DNA of 64,000 nt from Pseudarthrobacter naphthalenicus (GTDB lineage Bacteria; Actinomycetota; Actinomycetes; Actinomycetales; Micrococcaceae). The position numbers and the translations under genes are program-made. How positions within the stretch are numbered: the first letter of the stretch is position 1; each line of letters begins with the position of its first letter. Location: assembly GCF_029076445.1 (NCBI RefSeq), contig NZ_JARESG010000009.1:62001-126000 (forward strand), in the 5' to 3' direction. This document shows positions 30,953-40,039 of this stretch, in pieces. The notes under the pieces are model-generated. The model searched no databases. It saw only the letters and a program-made list of their open reading frames with translations, and was not told the origin of the DNA.

Positions 30953-31732
30953 GTGGAAGTTGTCATCCTGCCAGGCAGCAAACAGATCGGGAAGCTGGCG
31001 GCAGACGCCATCGAGGCGCTGCTGCAGCGCAAGCCCCACGCTGTCCTGGGGCTCGCCACCGGGTCTTCGCCGGTGCCGGTCTACGACGAACTGGCCGCCC
31101 GCCACGGGCGCGGGCTGGACTTCGGTGCCGCGCATGCCTTTGCGCTGGATGAGTATGTGGGCCTGGCGCCCGGGCACCGGGAATCGTACCGGGAGGTCAT
31201 CATGCGCGAATTTGCGGGCCGGGTGAACATCCGCACCGAAAACGTGCATACCCCTGATGGAGCGGCGGCCGATATCCCGGCGGAATGCCAGGCGTATGAG
31301 GACACCATGAAAGCCGCCGGAGGTGTGGATCTCCAGATCCTGGGGGTGGGGACCGATGGCCATATCGGTTTCAACGAGCCGGGTTCCTCGCTCGCCTCCC
31401 GGACCCGCATCAAGACCCTGATCGAGCAGACCCGCCGCGACAACGCCAGGTTCTTCGGCAGCCTCGCCGACGTTCCCCACCACGTGCTCACCCAGGGGCT
31501 GGGCACCATCCTTGAGGCCCGCCATGTGGTGCTGGTGGCCACGGGGGCGCAGAAGTCGCGGGCCGTCCGGGACTTTGTGGAAGGTGCGGTCTCCGCGATT
31601 TGCCCGGCCTCGGTCCTCCAGTTCCACCCGCACGCCACCGTCCTCGTGGATGAGGCCGCGGCGTCGTCGCTGAGGCTCGCCGACTTCTACCGGCATACGT
31701 ACGACCACAAGCCTGCCTGGCAGGGCCTGTAA
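30953..31732 (+). CDS. nagB: Glucosamine-6-phosphate deaminase
   Basis: Converts glucosamine-6-phosphate to fructose-6-phosphate and ammonia, the last step of GlcNAc catabolism. 259 residues, GTG start with GGAAAGG 8 bases upstream. Family motifs: LGLATGSSPVPVYDEL, FALDEYVGLAPGHRESYR (catalytic Asp), LGVGTDGHIGFNEPGSS (general-base Asp/His). No nagA or PTS gene is nearby, so it may serve a scattered amino-sugar pathway. Confidence 0.95.
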   Translation: MEVVILPGSKQIGKLAADAIEALLQRKPHAVLGLATGSSPVPVYDELAARHGRGLDFGAAHAFALDEYVGLAPGHRESYREVIMREFAGRVNIRTENVHTPDGAAADIPAECQAYEDTMKAAGGVDLQILGVGTDGHIGFNEPGSSLASRTRIKTLIEQTRRDNARFFGSLADVPHHVLTQGLGTILEARHVVLVATGAQKSRAVRDFVEGAVSAICPASVLQFHPHATVLVDEAAASSLRLADFYRHTYDHKPAWQGL

Positions 31733-31848
31733 CACTTGCCACATTCTGCCGCCGCGCACGCGCCGATTCAGGGAAACGCCCGACGGCGGCAGGTGCGGAA
31801 CGGGCAAAACGGCACCGCCGGCGTCGAACGCGCACTGCCCCGGGACGC

Positions 31849-31854
31849 TAAGAT
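31849..31854 (+). promoter_or_regulatory. -10 box of the DUF3039 gene (leaderless)
   Basis: TAAGAT, 7 nt before the ATG at 31862. It argues against an in-frame ATG at 31853, which would overlap the box. Confidence 0.55.
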
Positions 31855-31861
31855 GGATGCC

Positions 31862-32194
31862 ATGACTAGCATGACGGACCCTCTCGAAAACGACCCGATG
31901 CGCGAGCTTTCCGGGGCTGGAACGTCCACGGCCACCATTGAGCGCGAAGAGCTGCGCCAGGAAGTGGAGCCCGGTGACCGGGAACGCTTCTCGCACTACG
32001 TGCGCAAGGAAAAGATCATGGAGTCCGCGCTGACGGGCGATCCCGTCATTGCCCTGTGCGGCAAGGTGTGGACGCCGGGCCGGGACCCGCAGAAGTTCCC
32101 GGTCTGCCCCATGTGCAAAGAGGTTTATGAAGGCCTCCGCCCGGGCAACGACGGCGGCAAGGGTCCCGGAGGGGACTCAGGCAACAACAAGTAG
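31862..32194 (+). CDS. DUF3039 protein
   Basis: 110 residues. The core reads ERFSHYVRKEKIMESALTGDPVIALCGKVWTPGRDPQKFPVCPMCKEVYEGL; a cysteine in ALCGK and a CxxC in VCPMCK suggest a small metal site. The N-terminus is acidic and the C-terminus Gly/Asn-rich. The stop codon shares one base with the GTG of the SF2 helicase gene (TAGTG), so the two are coupled. In actinobacteria DUF3039 commonly precedes this helicase, hinting at a shared but undefined role. Confidence 0.9.
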   Translation: MTSMTDPLENDPMRELSGAGTSTATIEREELRQEVEPGDRERFSHYVRKEKIMESALTGDPVIALCGKVWTPGRDPQKFPVCPMCKEVYEGLRPGNDGGKGPGGDSGNNK

Positions 32195-33978
32195 TGACGG
32201 AGACGCTCTTTGGCGGCCCCACCCTGCCTCCGGCTTACCCGGAACGTGCAGCCTGGGGAACCGCCCCGAAACTCCGTGCCTGGCAGCAGCAAGCCCTCGA
32301 CCTGTACTTCACCACCGGCCCCCGCGACTTCCTCGCGGTAGCCACCCCCGGCGCCGGTAAGACCACCTTCGCCCTGCGCGTGGCGTCCATGCTGATTGAA
32401 TCCGGGACGGTCAACCGCGTCACCATCGTGGCGCCGACGGACCACCTGAAGCGTCAGTGGGCCGATGCCGCCGCCAAGGTGGGCATCGCCATTGACCCGA
32501 ACTTTAAAAATTCCGACGGCCAGCACGGCCGCGGCTTCATTGGCGTGGCCGTCACCTACGCCCAGGTGGCCAGCAAACCCATGCTGCACCGCGCCAAGAC
32601 CGAGGCGGCCCGCACCCTGGTGATCCTGGACGAAATCCACCACGGCGGGGAGGCCCTGTCCTGGGGCGACGGCCTGCGTGAGGCGTTCGACCCCGCGGCC
32701 CGCCGGCTGTCCCTGACGGGAACCCCGTTCCGCTCCGATACCTCGCCCATTCCCTTCGTGGAGTACGCGGAGGACCGCGACGGCATCCGCAGGTCCAAAG
32801 CGGACTACACCTACGGCTACGGCAACGCCCTGCGTGACCACGTGGTGCGGCCGGTCATGTTCATGGCCTACTCGGGCCAGATGCGGTGGCGTACCAGCGC
32901 CGGCGAAGAGATGGCAGCTTCCCTCGGCGAAGCGGCTGTCACCAAGGACATCACCGCCCATGCCTGGCGGACGGCGTTGAATCCCACCGGCGAATGGATC
33001 CCCGCGGTCCTGGCCGGGGCGGACAAGCGCCTGAGCGAGGTGAGGCGTTCGGTTCCGGACGCCGGCGGACTGGTCATCGCCACCGACCACGAGGACGCCA
33101 GGGCCTACGCCGGGCAGCTGAAGCGCATCACCGGCGAATCACCCACCGTGATTCTTTCCGACGACGCCAAGGCCTCAGAGAAGATCGAGGAGTTCACCGC
33201 CAGCGAGAAACGCTGGATGGTTGCCGTCCGGATGGTGTCCGAAGGCGTGGACGTTCCCCGGCTCTCCGTGGGCGTCTACGCCACGTCCATCTCCACACCG
33301 CTGTTCTTCGCCCAGGCCGTGGGCCGTTTTGTGCGTGCCCGGAAGCGGGGCGAGACGGCATCCGTGTTCCTGCCGTCCGTGCCGATGCTGATGGCGCTGG
33401 CGAACTCCATGGAGATGGAGCGGGACCACGCGCTGGACCGCCCCGAAAAAGAAGACAGCGACGGCCTGTTCAGTCCCGAGGACTCCCTGATGGCCGAGGC
33501 CAACCGTGAGGACAAAGCCTCGGACAGCCTCACGAAGGGCAAGTTCGAGGCCCTCGATTCGCAGGCCTCCTTCGACCGCGTATTGTTCGACGGCGGCGAG
33601 TTCGGCACCGGAGGCGAGGTAGGTTCCGAGGATGAACTGGACTTCCTGGGCATCCCGGGCCTCCTCGACGCCGAGCAGGTGGGTACCCTGCTGCGCCAGC
33701 GCCAGCACGATCAGCTCAACCGGAAGAACCGGCGCACGCCCGCTGCTGAACCTGCCGCCGCCGCACCGGCCATCCCGGACCACCGGATGCTGATGGACCT
33801 GCGCAACGAGCTGGCCAAAAACGTGGCGGCCTGGGCTGCCAGGACCGGCACCCCGCACGGGGTGGTGCACACCAAGCTGCGCACCGTCTGCGGCGGACCG
33901 CCCGTGGCCCAGGCCAACGAGGAGCAGCTGCAGTCACGGCTGCGGAAGCTGCAGGACTGGTTCATCGGCCGAAAGTAG
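32194..33978 (+). CDS. DEAD/DEAH-box SF2 helicase
   Basis: 594 residues, GTG start. Q-like entry LRAWQQQALDLYF, motif I ATPGAGKTT, motif II DEIHH, motif III SLTGTPFRSD, motif V-like VSEGVDVPRL and motif VI QAVGRFVRARKRG: a RecG/XPB/type-III-restriction-like superfamily 2 ATPase. The C-terminal ~200 residues hold no domain I know and end with basic QSRLRKLQDWFIGRK. No nuclease or methylase gene is adjacent, so it is not a restriction subunit by context. Translationally coupled to DUF3039; ends before a 16-bp-stem terminator. Confidence 0.92.
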   Translation: MTETLFGGPTLPPAYPERAAWGTAPKLRAWQQQALDLYFTTGPRDFLAVATPGAGKTTFALRVASMLIESGTVNRVTIVAPTDHLKRQWADAAAKVGIAIDPNFKNSDGQHGRGFIGVAVTYAQVASKPMLHRAKTEAARTLVILDEIHHGGEALSWGDGLREAFDPAARRLSLTGTPFRSDTSPIPFVEYAEDRDGIRRSKADYTYGYGNALRDHVVRPVMFMAYSGQMRWRTSAGEEMAASLGEAAVTKDITAHAWRTALNPTGEWIPAVLAGADKRLSEVRRSVPDAGGLVIATDHEDARAYAGQLKRITGESPTVILSDDAKASEKIEEFTASEKRWMVAVRMVSEGVDVPRLSVGVYATSISTPLFFAQAVGRFVRARKRGETASVFLPSVPMLMALANSMEMERDHALDRPEKEDSDGLFSPEDSLMAEANREDKASDSLTKGKFEALDSQASFDRVLFDGGEFGTGGEVGSEDELDFLGIPGLLDAEQVGTLLRQRQHDQLNRKNRRTPAAEPAAAAPAIPDHRMLMDLRNELAKNVAAWAARTGTPHGVVHTKLRTVCGGPPVAQANEEQLQSRLRKLQDWFIGRK

Positions 33979-33998
33979 CAGTGACTCAGAGCTTTAAA

Positions 33999-34036
33999 CG
34001 GGAGTGGCCCGGTGCAACAGCACCGGGCCACTCCCG
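33999..34036. terminator. Bidirectional terminator, helicase / pncA
   Basis: Perfect 16-bp stem (CGGGAGTGGCCCGGTG and complement) with 6-nt loop CAACAG, preceded by a short A/T tract, between convergent genes. Confidence 0.85.
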
Positions 34037-34083
34037 CGGTTAAGCCCGCCAGCGGTGAGAACGGTCCCGCAGCGGCGCCGGCG

Positions 34084-34716
34084 TCAGGCCACGTCCACGC
34101 CGCCGAGTTCCATTTCGGCCACGGCGTCGTCAAGGTCCTCCGCAATCCCCGCGGTCAGCGACCGCAGGACCGTCACCGAGTAGCCTGCCTGGACCGCATC
34201 CAGGGCAGTGGCCATCACGCAGTAGTCCGTGGCAATTCCCACCACCACCACGTCCTCCACATCGTGGCTCTGCAGCCAGTCGTCCAGTCCGATCGCATCA
34301 TCTGCAGGCGCGAAAGCGTCGGCGTCCGCGGGCAGGGAGCCCGGCTGCCGGTCACCGGTGGGCACGGCATCCTCGGGAGCAAGCAGGCCCTCGAAGCCGG
34401 AATAGGCCGCCGTAAACTGGCCCTTCTGGAAATAGGCCTGAATGTACTCGGTGTCCAGATCCGGGTGGAGCTCGGCGCCGCGGGTACCGGCCACGCAGTG
34501 CGGCGGCCAGCTGTCCTTGAAGTCGGGCGTCTCGGAGAAGTGCGCGCCCGGATCGATGTGCCAGTCCTGGGTGGCCACGATGTGGTCGAATTCGCCGTGG
34601 TGGGCATCCACGTATTCGCTGATGGCCCCGGCCACGTCAGCGCCGCCGGCCACGGGGAGGGAGCCGCCCTCGCAGAAGTCGTTCTGCACGTCAACGATGA
34701 TCAGGGCGCGGGACAT
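34084..34716 (-). CDS. pncA: Nicotinamidase / pyrazinamidase
   Basis: Hydrolyses nicotinamide to nicotinate in NAD salvage. 210 residues, isochorismatase-like fold. Catalytic Asp9 in LIIVDVQNDFCEGG, metal-site residues in ATQDWHIDPGAHFSE, catalytic lysine in YFQKGQFT and nucleophilic cysteine in GIATDYCVMATALDA. The ATG has a GAGGAGT ribosome-binding site that overlaps the pncB stop, so pncA follows pncB in one transcript. The same enzyme would activate pyrazinamide. Confidence 0.96.
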   Translation of the reverse strand: MSRALIIVDVQNDFCEGGSLPVAGGADVAGAISEYVDAHHGEFDHIVATQDWHIDPGAHFSETPDFKDSWPPHCVAGTRGAELHPDLDTEYIQAYFQKGQFTAAYSGFEGLLAPEDAVPTGDRQPGSLPADADAFAPADDAIGLDDWLQSHDVEDVVVVGIATDYCVMATALDAVQAGYSVTVLRSLTAGIAEDLDDAVAEMELGGVDVA

Positions 34717-34725
34717 TGATACTCC

Positions 34726-36054
34726 TCAGTTTTCTTCATAGACGGTGGGGATGGCGGGCTCCCCGCGCTGCAGGCGGTTGACCACCGGCGGCAGTTCGGC
34801 CATGGTGTCGGCGTGCCGTTGCGTGGCCCGGACCACGCCCTCGGCGCCCGTCCAGCCGGGCAGTAATTCGCCGTTCTTCACGAACTGCTGCAGCAGAGAC
34901 CGGTCGTTGCCGTCATCCTCGGGCCGGTGCCCGATGCCCACAATTTCCTGGGTGGCAATGCCGCGCTCATTGAGCTTGCGCAGAGCATATTTCCGGCCGC
35001 CCATGCTGGTCTTGTTCTTGGCCGCCTTGGCCACGGAGACGAAGTTCCCGGCGTCATCCGTCCGGCTCACCAGCTTGTAGACCATGCTGGCAGTGGGTGC
35101 GCCGGAACCCGTCACCAGCGACGTGCCCACCCCGTACGAATCGACAGGGGCGGACTGCAGCGCAGCGATGGCGAACTCGTCCAGGTCCGAGGTGACCATG
35201 ATCCGGGTATGTTCATTGCCGAGCTGGTCGAGCAGTTGCCGGACCCAGGAAGCCTGGGCCACGAGGTCGCCGGAGTCCAGCCGGACGCCGCCCAGTTTGG
35301 GACCCGCAATCTCGACGGCGGTACGTACGGCCGCTTCGACGTCGTAGGTGTCCACGAGCAGCGAGGTTCCCACCCCCAGCGACGCGATCTGCGCCTCAAA
35401 GGCATCGCGCTCTGTGTCGTGGAGCAGCGTGAAGGAATGGGCGGCGGTACCCACGGTCTTGATGCCGTAACGGATGCCGGCCTCGAGGTTGGAGGTGCTG
35501 TGGAACCCGGCGATCACGGCGGCACGGGCCGCCGCCGCTGCCGACTCCTCATGCGTGCGCCGGGAGCCCATCTCGATGCAGGGCCGGCCGCCGGCCGCCG
35601 TGATCATCCGGGACGCGGCCGAGGCGATGGCGGAGTCGTGGTTCAGCACGGAAAGCACATAGGTTTCCAGCATGCAGGCCTCGGCGAACGTGGATTCCAC
35701 AATGAGGATGGGGGAGTTGGGGAAGTACGCCTCGCCCTCCGGGTAGCCCCAGATGTCGCCGCTGAACCGGTAATTCGCCAGGTAGTCCAGGGTCTCCTTG
35801 TTGACCACGCCGGTGCGGCCCAGGAAGTCGAGTTCAGCTTCCCCGAAGCGGAAGTCGGCGAGGCCTTCCAGGAGCCGCCCGGTGCCCCCGACAATCCCGT
35901 AGCGCCGGCCGTCCGGCAGCCGCCGCGCGAAGGCTTCGAAAACCGACCGGCGGTGCGCGGCGCCCGAATGGAGCGATGCCTGCAGCATGGTCAATTCGTA
36001 GTGGTCTGTGTACAGGGACGTGCGGGGATGGTCCCAGCCGGCAGAGGTACTCAC
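34726..36054 (-). CDS. pncB: Nicotinate phosphoribosyltransferase
   Basis: Makes nicotinate mononucleotide from nicotinate, PRPP and ATP (Preiss-Handler salvage). 442 residues; early motif SLYTDHYELTMLQASLHSG, then FEAFARRLPDGRRYGIVGG, EMGSRRTHEESAAAAARAA, VRLDSGDLVAQA and MVTSDLDEFAIAAL. The GTG at 36054 is chosen: a TAGAGT box lies 7 nt upstream, and translation further upstream would only read the tandem repeats. pncA follows after 9 bases and supplies its substrate. Confidence 0.95.
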   Translation of the reverse strand: MSTSAGWDHPRTSLYTDHYELTMLQASLHSGAAHRRSVFEAFARRLPDGRRYGIVGGTGRLLEGLADFRFGEAELDFLGRTGVVNKETLDYLANYRFSGDIWGYPEGEAYFPNSPILIVESTFAEACMLETYVLSVLNHDSAIASAASRMITAAGGRPCIEMGSRRTHEESAAAAARAAVIAGFHSTSNLEAGIRYGIKTVGTAAHSFTLLHDTERDAFEAQIASLGVGTSLLVDTYDVEAAVRTAVEIAGPKLGGVRLDSGDLVAQASWVRQLLDQLGNEHTRIMVTSDLDEFAIAALQSAPVDSYGVGTSLVTGSGAPTASMVYKLVSRTDDAGNFVSVAKAAKNKTSMGGRKYALRKLNERGIATQEIVGIGHRPEDDGNDRSLLQQFVKNGELLPGWTGAEGVVRATQRHADTMAELPPVVNRLQRGEPAIPTVYEEN

Positions 36055-36061
36055 GAAATTC

Positions 36062-36067
36062 ACTCTA
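36062..36067 (-). promoter_or_regulatory. -10 box of pncB (leaderless)
   Basis: TAGAGT on the minus strand, 7 nt before the GTG at 36054. Its -35 region falls inside the first repeat of the adjacent array. Confidence 0.55.
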
Positions 36068-36072
36068 GTCCC

Positions 36073-36308
36073 CACCGGCTCCCACGTCTTGCTTCGCTTC
36101 GCCGCGGGGCCCTCGCCGGTGTGGGCCCATCCACCGGCTCCCACGTCTTGCTTCGCTTCGCCGCGGGCCCCTCGCCGGTGTGGGCCCACCCACCGGCTCC
36201 CACGTCTTGCTTCGCTTCGCCGCGGGCCCCTCGCCGGCGTGGGCCCACCCACCGGCTCCCACGTCTTGCTTCGCTTCGCCGCGGGGCCCTCGCCGGTGTG
36301 GGCCCATG
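36073..36308. repeat. Four tandem 59-bp repeats between pncB and clpS
   Basis: Exact 59-bp period with units at 36073, 36132, 36191 and 36250, differing at only a few positions. Each unit contains CACCGGC near its start and GCCGGTG (GCCGGCG in the third) near its end, which can pair, and ends with GTGGGCCCAC/T, a near or full palindrome; neighbouring units can also pair across GGGCCC. The array fills 236 of the 273 bases between two divergent genes, so it forms the upstream part of both promoters. The frame shifts each unit, so the peptides it could encode are not real genes. Confidence 0.95.
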
Positions 36309-36315
36309 CTCCCCA

Positions 36316-36321
36316 TAGAAT
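36316..36321 (+). promoter_or_regulatory. -10 box of clpS (leaderless)
   Basis: TAGAAT, the same hexamer as at the atp operon, 6 nt before the ATG of clpS. The -35 region lies in the last repeat unit. Confidence 0.6.
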
Positions 36322-36327
36322 GGACAG

Positions 36328-36720
36328 ATGAGCTTAAGCGTTGCGCCCGGCCCCGTTACACGGGAGGGCACCCGGACCGGTACAGAGTCGTCCACAGACT
36401 CCCTGACCGCGCCGGACATCCCCTGGAACCTGGTGATCTGGAATGATCCCGTCAACCTGATGAGCTACGTCAGCTACGTCTTTCAGAGTTACTTCGGCTA
36501 CTCCGAGACCAAGGCCAACAAGCTCATGATGGAGGTCCACAAGAAAGGCCGCTCCATTGTGGCCCATGGCAGCAAGGAGCAGGTGGAACGCCATGCCGTG
36601 GCAATGCACGGCTTCGGGCTGTGGGCCACTGTAGAGAAGGCCACCGGCGGCAACGGCGGAAACTCCAAAAATCCGGGGAAATCGGGCGGATCCGGGCAGG
36701 GCAAGGGGAAACGTGGCTAA
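36328..36720 (+). CDS. clpS: ClpS adaptor for the Clp protease
   Basis: Delivers N-degron substrates to ClpAP/ClpCP. 130 residues: a disordered N-terminus (~32), the ClpS fold starting IPWNLVIWNDPVNLMSYVSYVF with helix ETKANKLMMEVHKKGRSIV and HAVAMHGFGLWATVEKA, then a Gly/Lys-rich tail. The N-end-pocket residues (ND of WNDPVN, M/H region) are retained. The downstream DUF2017 gene overlaps by 8 bases, the usual actinobacterial pair. Confidence 0.95.
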   Translation: MSLSVAPGPVTREGTRTGTESSTDSLTAPDIPWNLVIWNDPVNLMSYVSYVFQSYFGYSETKANKLMMEVHKKGRSIVAHGSKEQVERHAVAMHGFGLWATVEKATGGNGGNSKNPGKSGGSGQGKGKRG

Positions 36721-37279
36721 GGCATTCAAATACGGACTCAAAGGCATCACCGGATTCCTGGAGCCCGCAGAGCGGGAGCTGCTGCGCAGCCTGATCGACG
36801 ACGTCATCTCCATGCTCGAGCCGGCCGAGCACACCAGCCAGGATCCGCTGGCGGCCCTGATCGGGCTGGACATGGACGTCCAGGAACCCACGGACCGTGC
36901 GGTCAAGCGGCTCCTGCCCAACGTCATGAAGGACGACGACGGCGCGTCCCTGGAGTTCCGCCAACTCACCGAGCGCTCGCTGCGGGAAACGAAGATCGGC
37001 GCGCTGCGGGCTGCCGCCCTCGACCTGGACAAGGACGAAATCGTGCTTGGCGCAGACGGTGCCAGGCACTGGTCCATGGCGCTCAACGATGTCCGCCTGG
37101 TGCTGGCGGAGCGCCTGGACATCAGGGACGAGGAAGACGCGGAGCACGTGCACCTGATGCAGGACTGGTCGCAGGCGGAAGACGTGGAAAGCTATCTCGC
37201 CCTCGTCTACAACTTCACAACCTGGCTCCAGGAGTCACTGGTCCAGGCCATGCTCCAGTCATTGGATTCGCGCGCCTGA
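36713..37279 (+). CDS. DUF2017 protein
   Basis: 188 residues, GTG start overlapping the clpS end by 8 bases. Mostly helical; conserved stretches GITGFLEPAERELLRSLIDDVISML, DPLAALIGLD, FRQLTERSLRETK and YNFTTWLQESLVQAML. The family almost always follows clpS in actinobacteria and probably works with it, but its role is not known. About 120 bases separate it from murI. Confidence 0.9.
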   Translation: MAKAFKYGLKGITGFLEPAERELLRSLIDDVISMLEPAEHTSQDPLAALIGLDMDVQEPTDRAVKRLLPNVMKDDDGASLEFRQLTERSLRETKIGALRAAALDLDKDEIVLGADGARHWSMALNDVRLVLAERLDIRDEEDAEHVHLMQDWSQAEDVESYLALVYNFTTWLQESLVQAMLQSLDSRA

Positions 37280-37398
37280 CCTGCACGCCTGCAGTCTGTG
37301 GATCCGGCTGGCGCGGCCGCACTGTGACATATTCGACATGAGTGCGCCGCCACAATGTGATGGCTGCGACCGCAGGGAAGACCTATCCTCGAATAATC

Positions 37399-38427
37399 AT
37401 GACAACACCCTCGAGCATGGATCCGTCCGACGCAGCAGCACGCGAGTCCGCAGCCAGCAACAGCGCCGGCCTGATGGGATCCCGCCCCCTTGGCATCTTT
37501 GATTCGGGCGTCGGGGGGCTGACGGTGGCGCGGGCCATCATCGACCAGCTTCCCAACGAGTCCATCCTCTATGTGGGGGACACGGCCAACGGGCCATACG
37601 GGCCGCTGCCCATCGCCGAAGTCCGCGCGAACGCCCTGGGTGTGATGGACGAACTGGTGGACTCCGGCGTCAAACTGCTCACCATCGCCTGCAACTCGGC
37701 GTCGGCCGCCGTCCTCAGGGACGCCCGTGAGCGGTACACCGCCAAGTACGGCATCCCCGTCATCGAAGTGATCCAGCCCGCGGTTCGGCGGGCGGTAGCC
37801 GCCACCCGCAGCGGCCGCGTCGGCGTGATCGGAACCTCCGCCACGGTAGGTTCCCGAGCCTACGAGGACACCTTTGCCGCTGCGCCGGACCTTGCCATCA
37901 CCTCCGTGGCCTGCCCCGCGTTTGTCAGCTACGTGGAGGCCGGCATCACCACCGGTCCCGAACTCCTTGCCGTGGCCGAAGAATACCTCGCGCCGCTGAA
38001 GGCCGCCGGCGTTGACACCGTGGTCCTCGGCTGCACGCACTACCCGCTCCTGACGGGCGTGATTTCCTTTGTGATGGGCGATGCCGTGACCCTGGTGTCC
38101 AGCGCAGAGGAGACGGCCAAGGACGTGTACCGGGCGCTCGCCAACCACAACCTGCAGCGAACCACCGCCGCCCCGCCGGAACATCACTTCATCGCCACCG
38201 GCGACGCAGCCCAGTTCGAAACCCTGGCCCGCAGATTCCTGGGCCCGGAGGTCCTCTCCGTCAAGCACGTGGACCATGTTGCCGCCCAATACCCCACTGG
38301 CAGCCTGGCCCGCATCACCCCGGAGATGATCGAGGCCGCCCAGCAGGCCGGTACCCGCTTCGGCGGCGCCGGGCAGCGGGTGTCCAACTTCGTGGGCGGG
38401 CTGCGGGCCGGAGGTCCTGCGCAGTGA
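37399..38427 (+). CDS. murI: Glutamate racemase
   Basis: Interconverts L- and D-glutamate, supplying D-Glu for peptidoglycan. 342 residues: a ~25-residue polar N-terminal extension, then [27 protein letters not shown], first catalytic cysteine in [10 protein letters not shown] and second in [10 protein letters not shown]; paired Asp and Glu are in place. A TATCCT hexamer lies 9 nt before the ATG at 37399, so the mRNA leader may be only a few bases. The next gene starts in the stop codon (GTGA). Confidence 0.95.
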   Translation: MTTPSSMDPSDAAARESAASNSAGLMGSRPLGIFDSGVGGLTVARAIIDQLPNESILYVGDTANGPYGPLPIAEVRANALGVMDELVDSGVKLLTIACNSASAAVLRDARERYTAKYGIPVIEVIQPAVRRAVAATRSGRVGVIGTSATVGSRAYEDTFAAAPDLAITSVACPAFVSYVEAGITTGPELLAVAEEYLAPLKAAGVDTVVLGCTHYPLLTGVISFVMGDAVTLVSSAEETAKDVYRALANHNLQRTTAAPPEHHFIATGDAAQFETLARRFLGPEVLSVKHVDHVAAQYPTGSLARITPEMIEAAQQAGTRFGGAGQRVSNFVGGLRAGGPAQ

Positions 38428-39221
38428 AACTGACCATCGTGGGCTGCACGGGATCCTTTCCCGGCCCCGGTTCGCCGGCGTCGTGCTACCTCCTGACCGC
38501 CCATGACGGTGAGCGCACCTGGAAGATCGTGATGGATCTGGGCAGTGGAGCCCTCGGCGCCATCCAGCGCTACACCGACCTGGAGGACATCGATGCGATT
38601 TTCCTCACCCACCTGCACCCCGACCACTGCATGGACCTTTGCGGACTGCACGTGGCCGTCCGCTGGAAGCCCGGCGGCTGGGGCCGCGGGCGGATCCCGG
38701 TGTGGGGTCCCGCTGCCACGGCGGACAGGATGGCCACCGCCTACGGGCTCGAACTGGACCCGGGCATGCATGAGGAATTCGACTTCACCAACTGGACTGA
38801 ACGCGGGCCCGTCACGGTGGGCCCCTTCACGGTAACGCCGTTCGGAGTCAACCATCCGGTGGAGGAGGCCTACGCGCTTCGCGTGGACGTCACCGAACCG
38901 GATAAGGAAGGCAACCTGGTCAGCCGCGTCCTGACGTATTCGGGGGACACCGACTCCTGCACCGGCCTGGAGGAGGCCGCCAAGGACGCGGACCTGTTCC
39001 TGTGCGAAGCCGCCTTTGAAGAAGGCCGCGACGACGCCATCAAGGACGTTCACCTGACCGGCAAACGCGCGGGCGAAGCAGCCGCCGCTGCCGGGGCACG
39101 CAGGCTCCTGCTCACGCACATTCCGGTGTGGACTTCACCCAGCACGGTCATGGCCGAAGCGAAGGAAGTGTTCGGACAGCACGTGGCAGTGGCTGTGGCC
39201 GGGGTGCACTACACGATCTGA
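38424..39221 (+). CDS. Metallo-beta-lactamase fold hydrolase (RNase Z-like)
   Basis: 265 residues. Metal-binding motif [10 protein letters not shown], further ligands in [20 protein letters not shown] and LLLTHIPVW. The short N-terminal [22 protein letters not shown] is typical of the RNase Z/ElaC-like group of small cytosolic hydrolases in this position. GTG start overlaps the murI stop by 4 bases, and rph follows. Linkage to rph hints at RNA processing, yet a phosphodiesterase role is equally possible. Confidence 0.88.
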   Translation: MKLTIVGCTGSFPGPGSPASCYLLTAHDGERTWKIVMDLGSGALGAIQRYTDLEDIDAIFLTHLHPDHCMDLCGLHVAVRWKPGGWGRGRIPVWGPAATADRMATAYGLELDPGMHEEFDFTNWTERGPVTVGPFTVTPFGVNHPVEEAYALRVDVTEPDKEGNLVSRVLTYSGDTDSCTGLEEAAKDADLFLCEAAFEEGRDDAIKDVHLTGKRAGEAAAAAGARRLLLTHIPVWTSPSTVMAEAKEVFGQHVAVAVAGVHYTI

Positions 39222-39268
39222 GGTTCTGTGCGGTGGCCGGGGGGGCCGGTGGTTCTGCTGCGAGTCGA

Positions 39269-39274
39269 TAAGCT
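39269..39274 (+). promoter_or_regulatory. -10 box of rph (leaderless)
   Basis: TAAGCT, 6 nt before the ATG at 39281. An AAAGG lies between and could also act as a weak ribosome-binding site. Confidence 0.45.
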
Positions 39275-39280
39275 AAAGGC

Positions 39281-40039
39281 ATGACTTCTGAAGCAACTGC
39301 AGTGCCCGTAGTGCGCGCCGATGGCCGCGCCCCCGACCAGCTCCGCCCCATCAGCATCACCCGCGGATGGTCCAAGCAGGCCGAGGGATCGGCCCTCATC
39401 GAGTTCGGCAACACCCGGGTCCTGTGCACGGCTTCGCTGACGGCAGGCGTGCCCCGCTGGCTCAAGGGCGAAGGCCGCGGCTGGGTGACGGCCGAGTACG
39501 CGATGCTGCCGAGGGCCACCAACACCCGTTCGGACCGCGAGTCGGTCAAGGGCAAGATCGGCGGCCGGACCCACGAAATCTCCCGCCTCATCGGCCGGTC
39601 GCTGCGGTCCATCATCGACACCAAGGCCCTGGGCGAAAACACCATCGTGCTGGACTGTGACGTTCTCCAGGCCGACGGCGGAACCCGAACCGCGGCCATC
39701 ACCGGCGCCTACGTGGCCCTGGCCGACGCCATCCGCTTCGCCCGCGACAACAAGCTCATCGCCAAAAACGCCCAGCCCCTCGTGGACACCATCGCGGCCG
39801 TCTCCGTGGGCATCATCGATGGCGTGCCCATGCTGGACTTGCCCTACGTTGAGGACGTCCGCGCCGAAACGGACATGAACGTGGTGGTCACCGGGTCCGG
39901 GAAGTTCGTCGAGGTCCAGGGCACCGCCGAGGGAGCGCCTTTCGACCGCGACGAACTCAACCAGCTGCTGGACCTCGCCCTGCTGGGCACCACCCAACTG
40001 GCGGCGATCCAGCGCGAAACCCTCGCGGACTCCCTGTGA
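39281..40039 (+). CDS. rph: Ribonuclease PH
   Basis: Phosphorolytic 3'-5' exoribonuclease that trims tRNA 3' ends. 252 residues, single RNase PH fold: [56 protein letters not shown] (phosphate site), [23 protein letters not shown] and [17 protein letters not shown]. Overlaps the RdgB gene by 4 bases (GTGA), a conserved pair. Confidence 0.97.
   Translation: MTSEATAVPVVRADGRAPDQLRPISITRGWSKQAEGSALIEFGNTRVLCTASLTAGVPRWLKGEGRGWVTAEYAMLPRATNTRSDRESVKGKIGGRTHEISRLIGRSLRSIIDTKALGENTIVLDCDVLQADGGTRTAAITGAYVALADAIRFARDNKLIAKNAQPLVDTIAAVSVGIIDGVPMLDLPYVEDVRAETDMNVVVTGSGKFVEVQGTAEGAPFDRDELNQLLDLALLGTTQLAAIQRETLADSL

Noticed and set aside
36066..36070. TAGTC near pncB as a second NrtR site
   Set aside because: Only a half-site without the symmetric partner; too short to support.
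36073..36308. Possible CRISPR array
   Set aside because: Units are directly adjacent with no unique spacers and no cas genes in the window.
36008..36331. Open frames across the 59-bp repeats giving peptides with repeated SHVLLRFAAG
   Set aside because: The period is not a multiple of three, no start signals, and both strands are equally open; repeat artefact.
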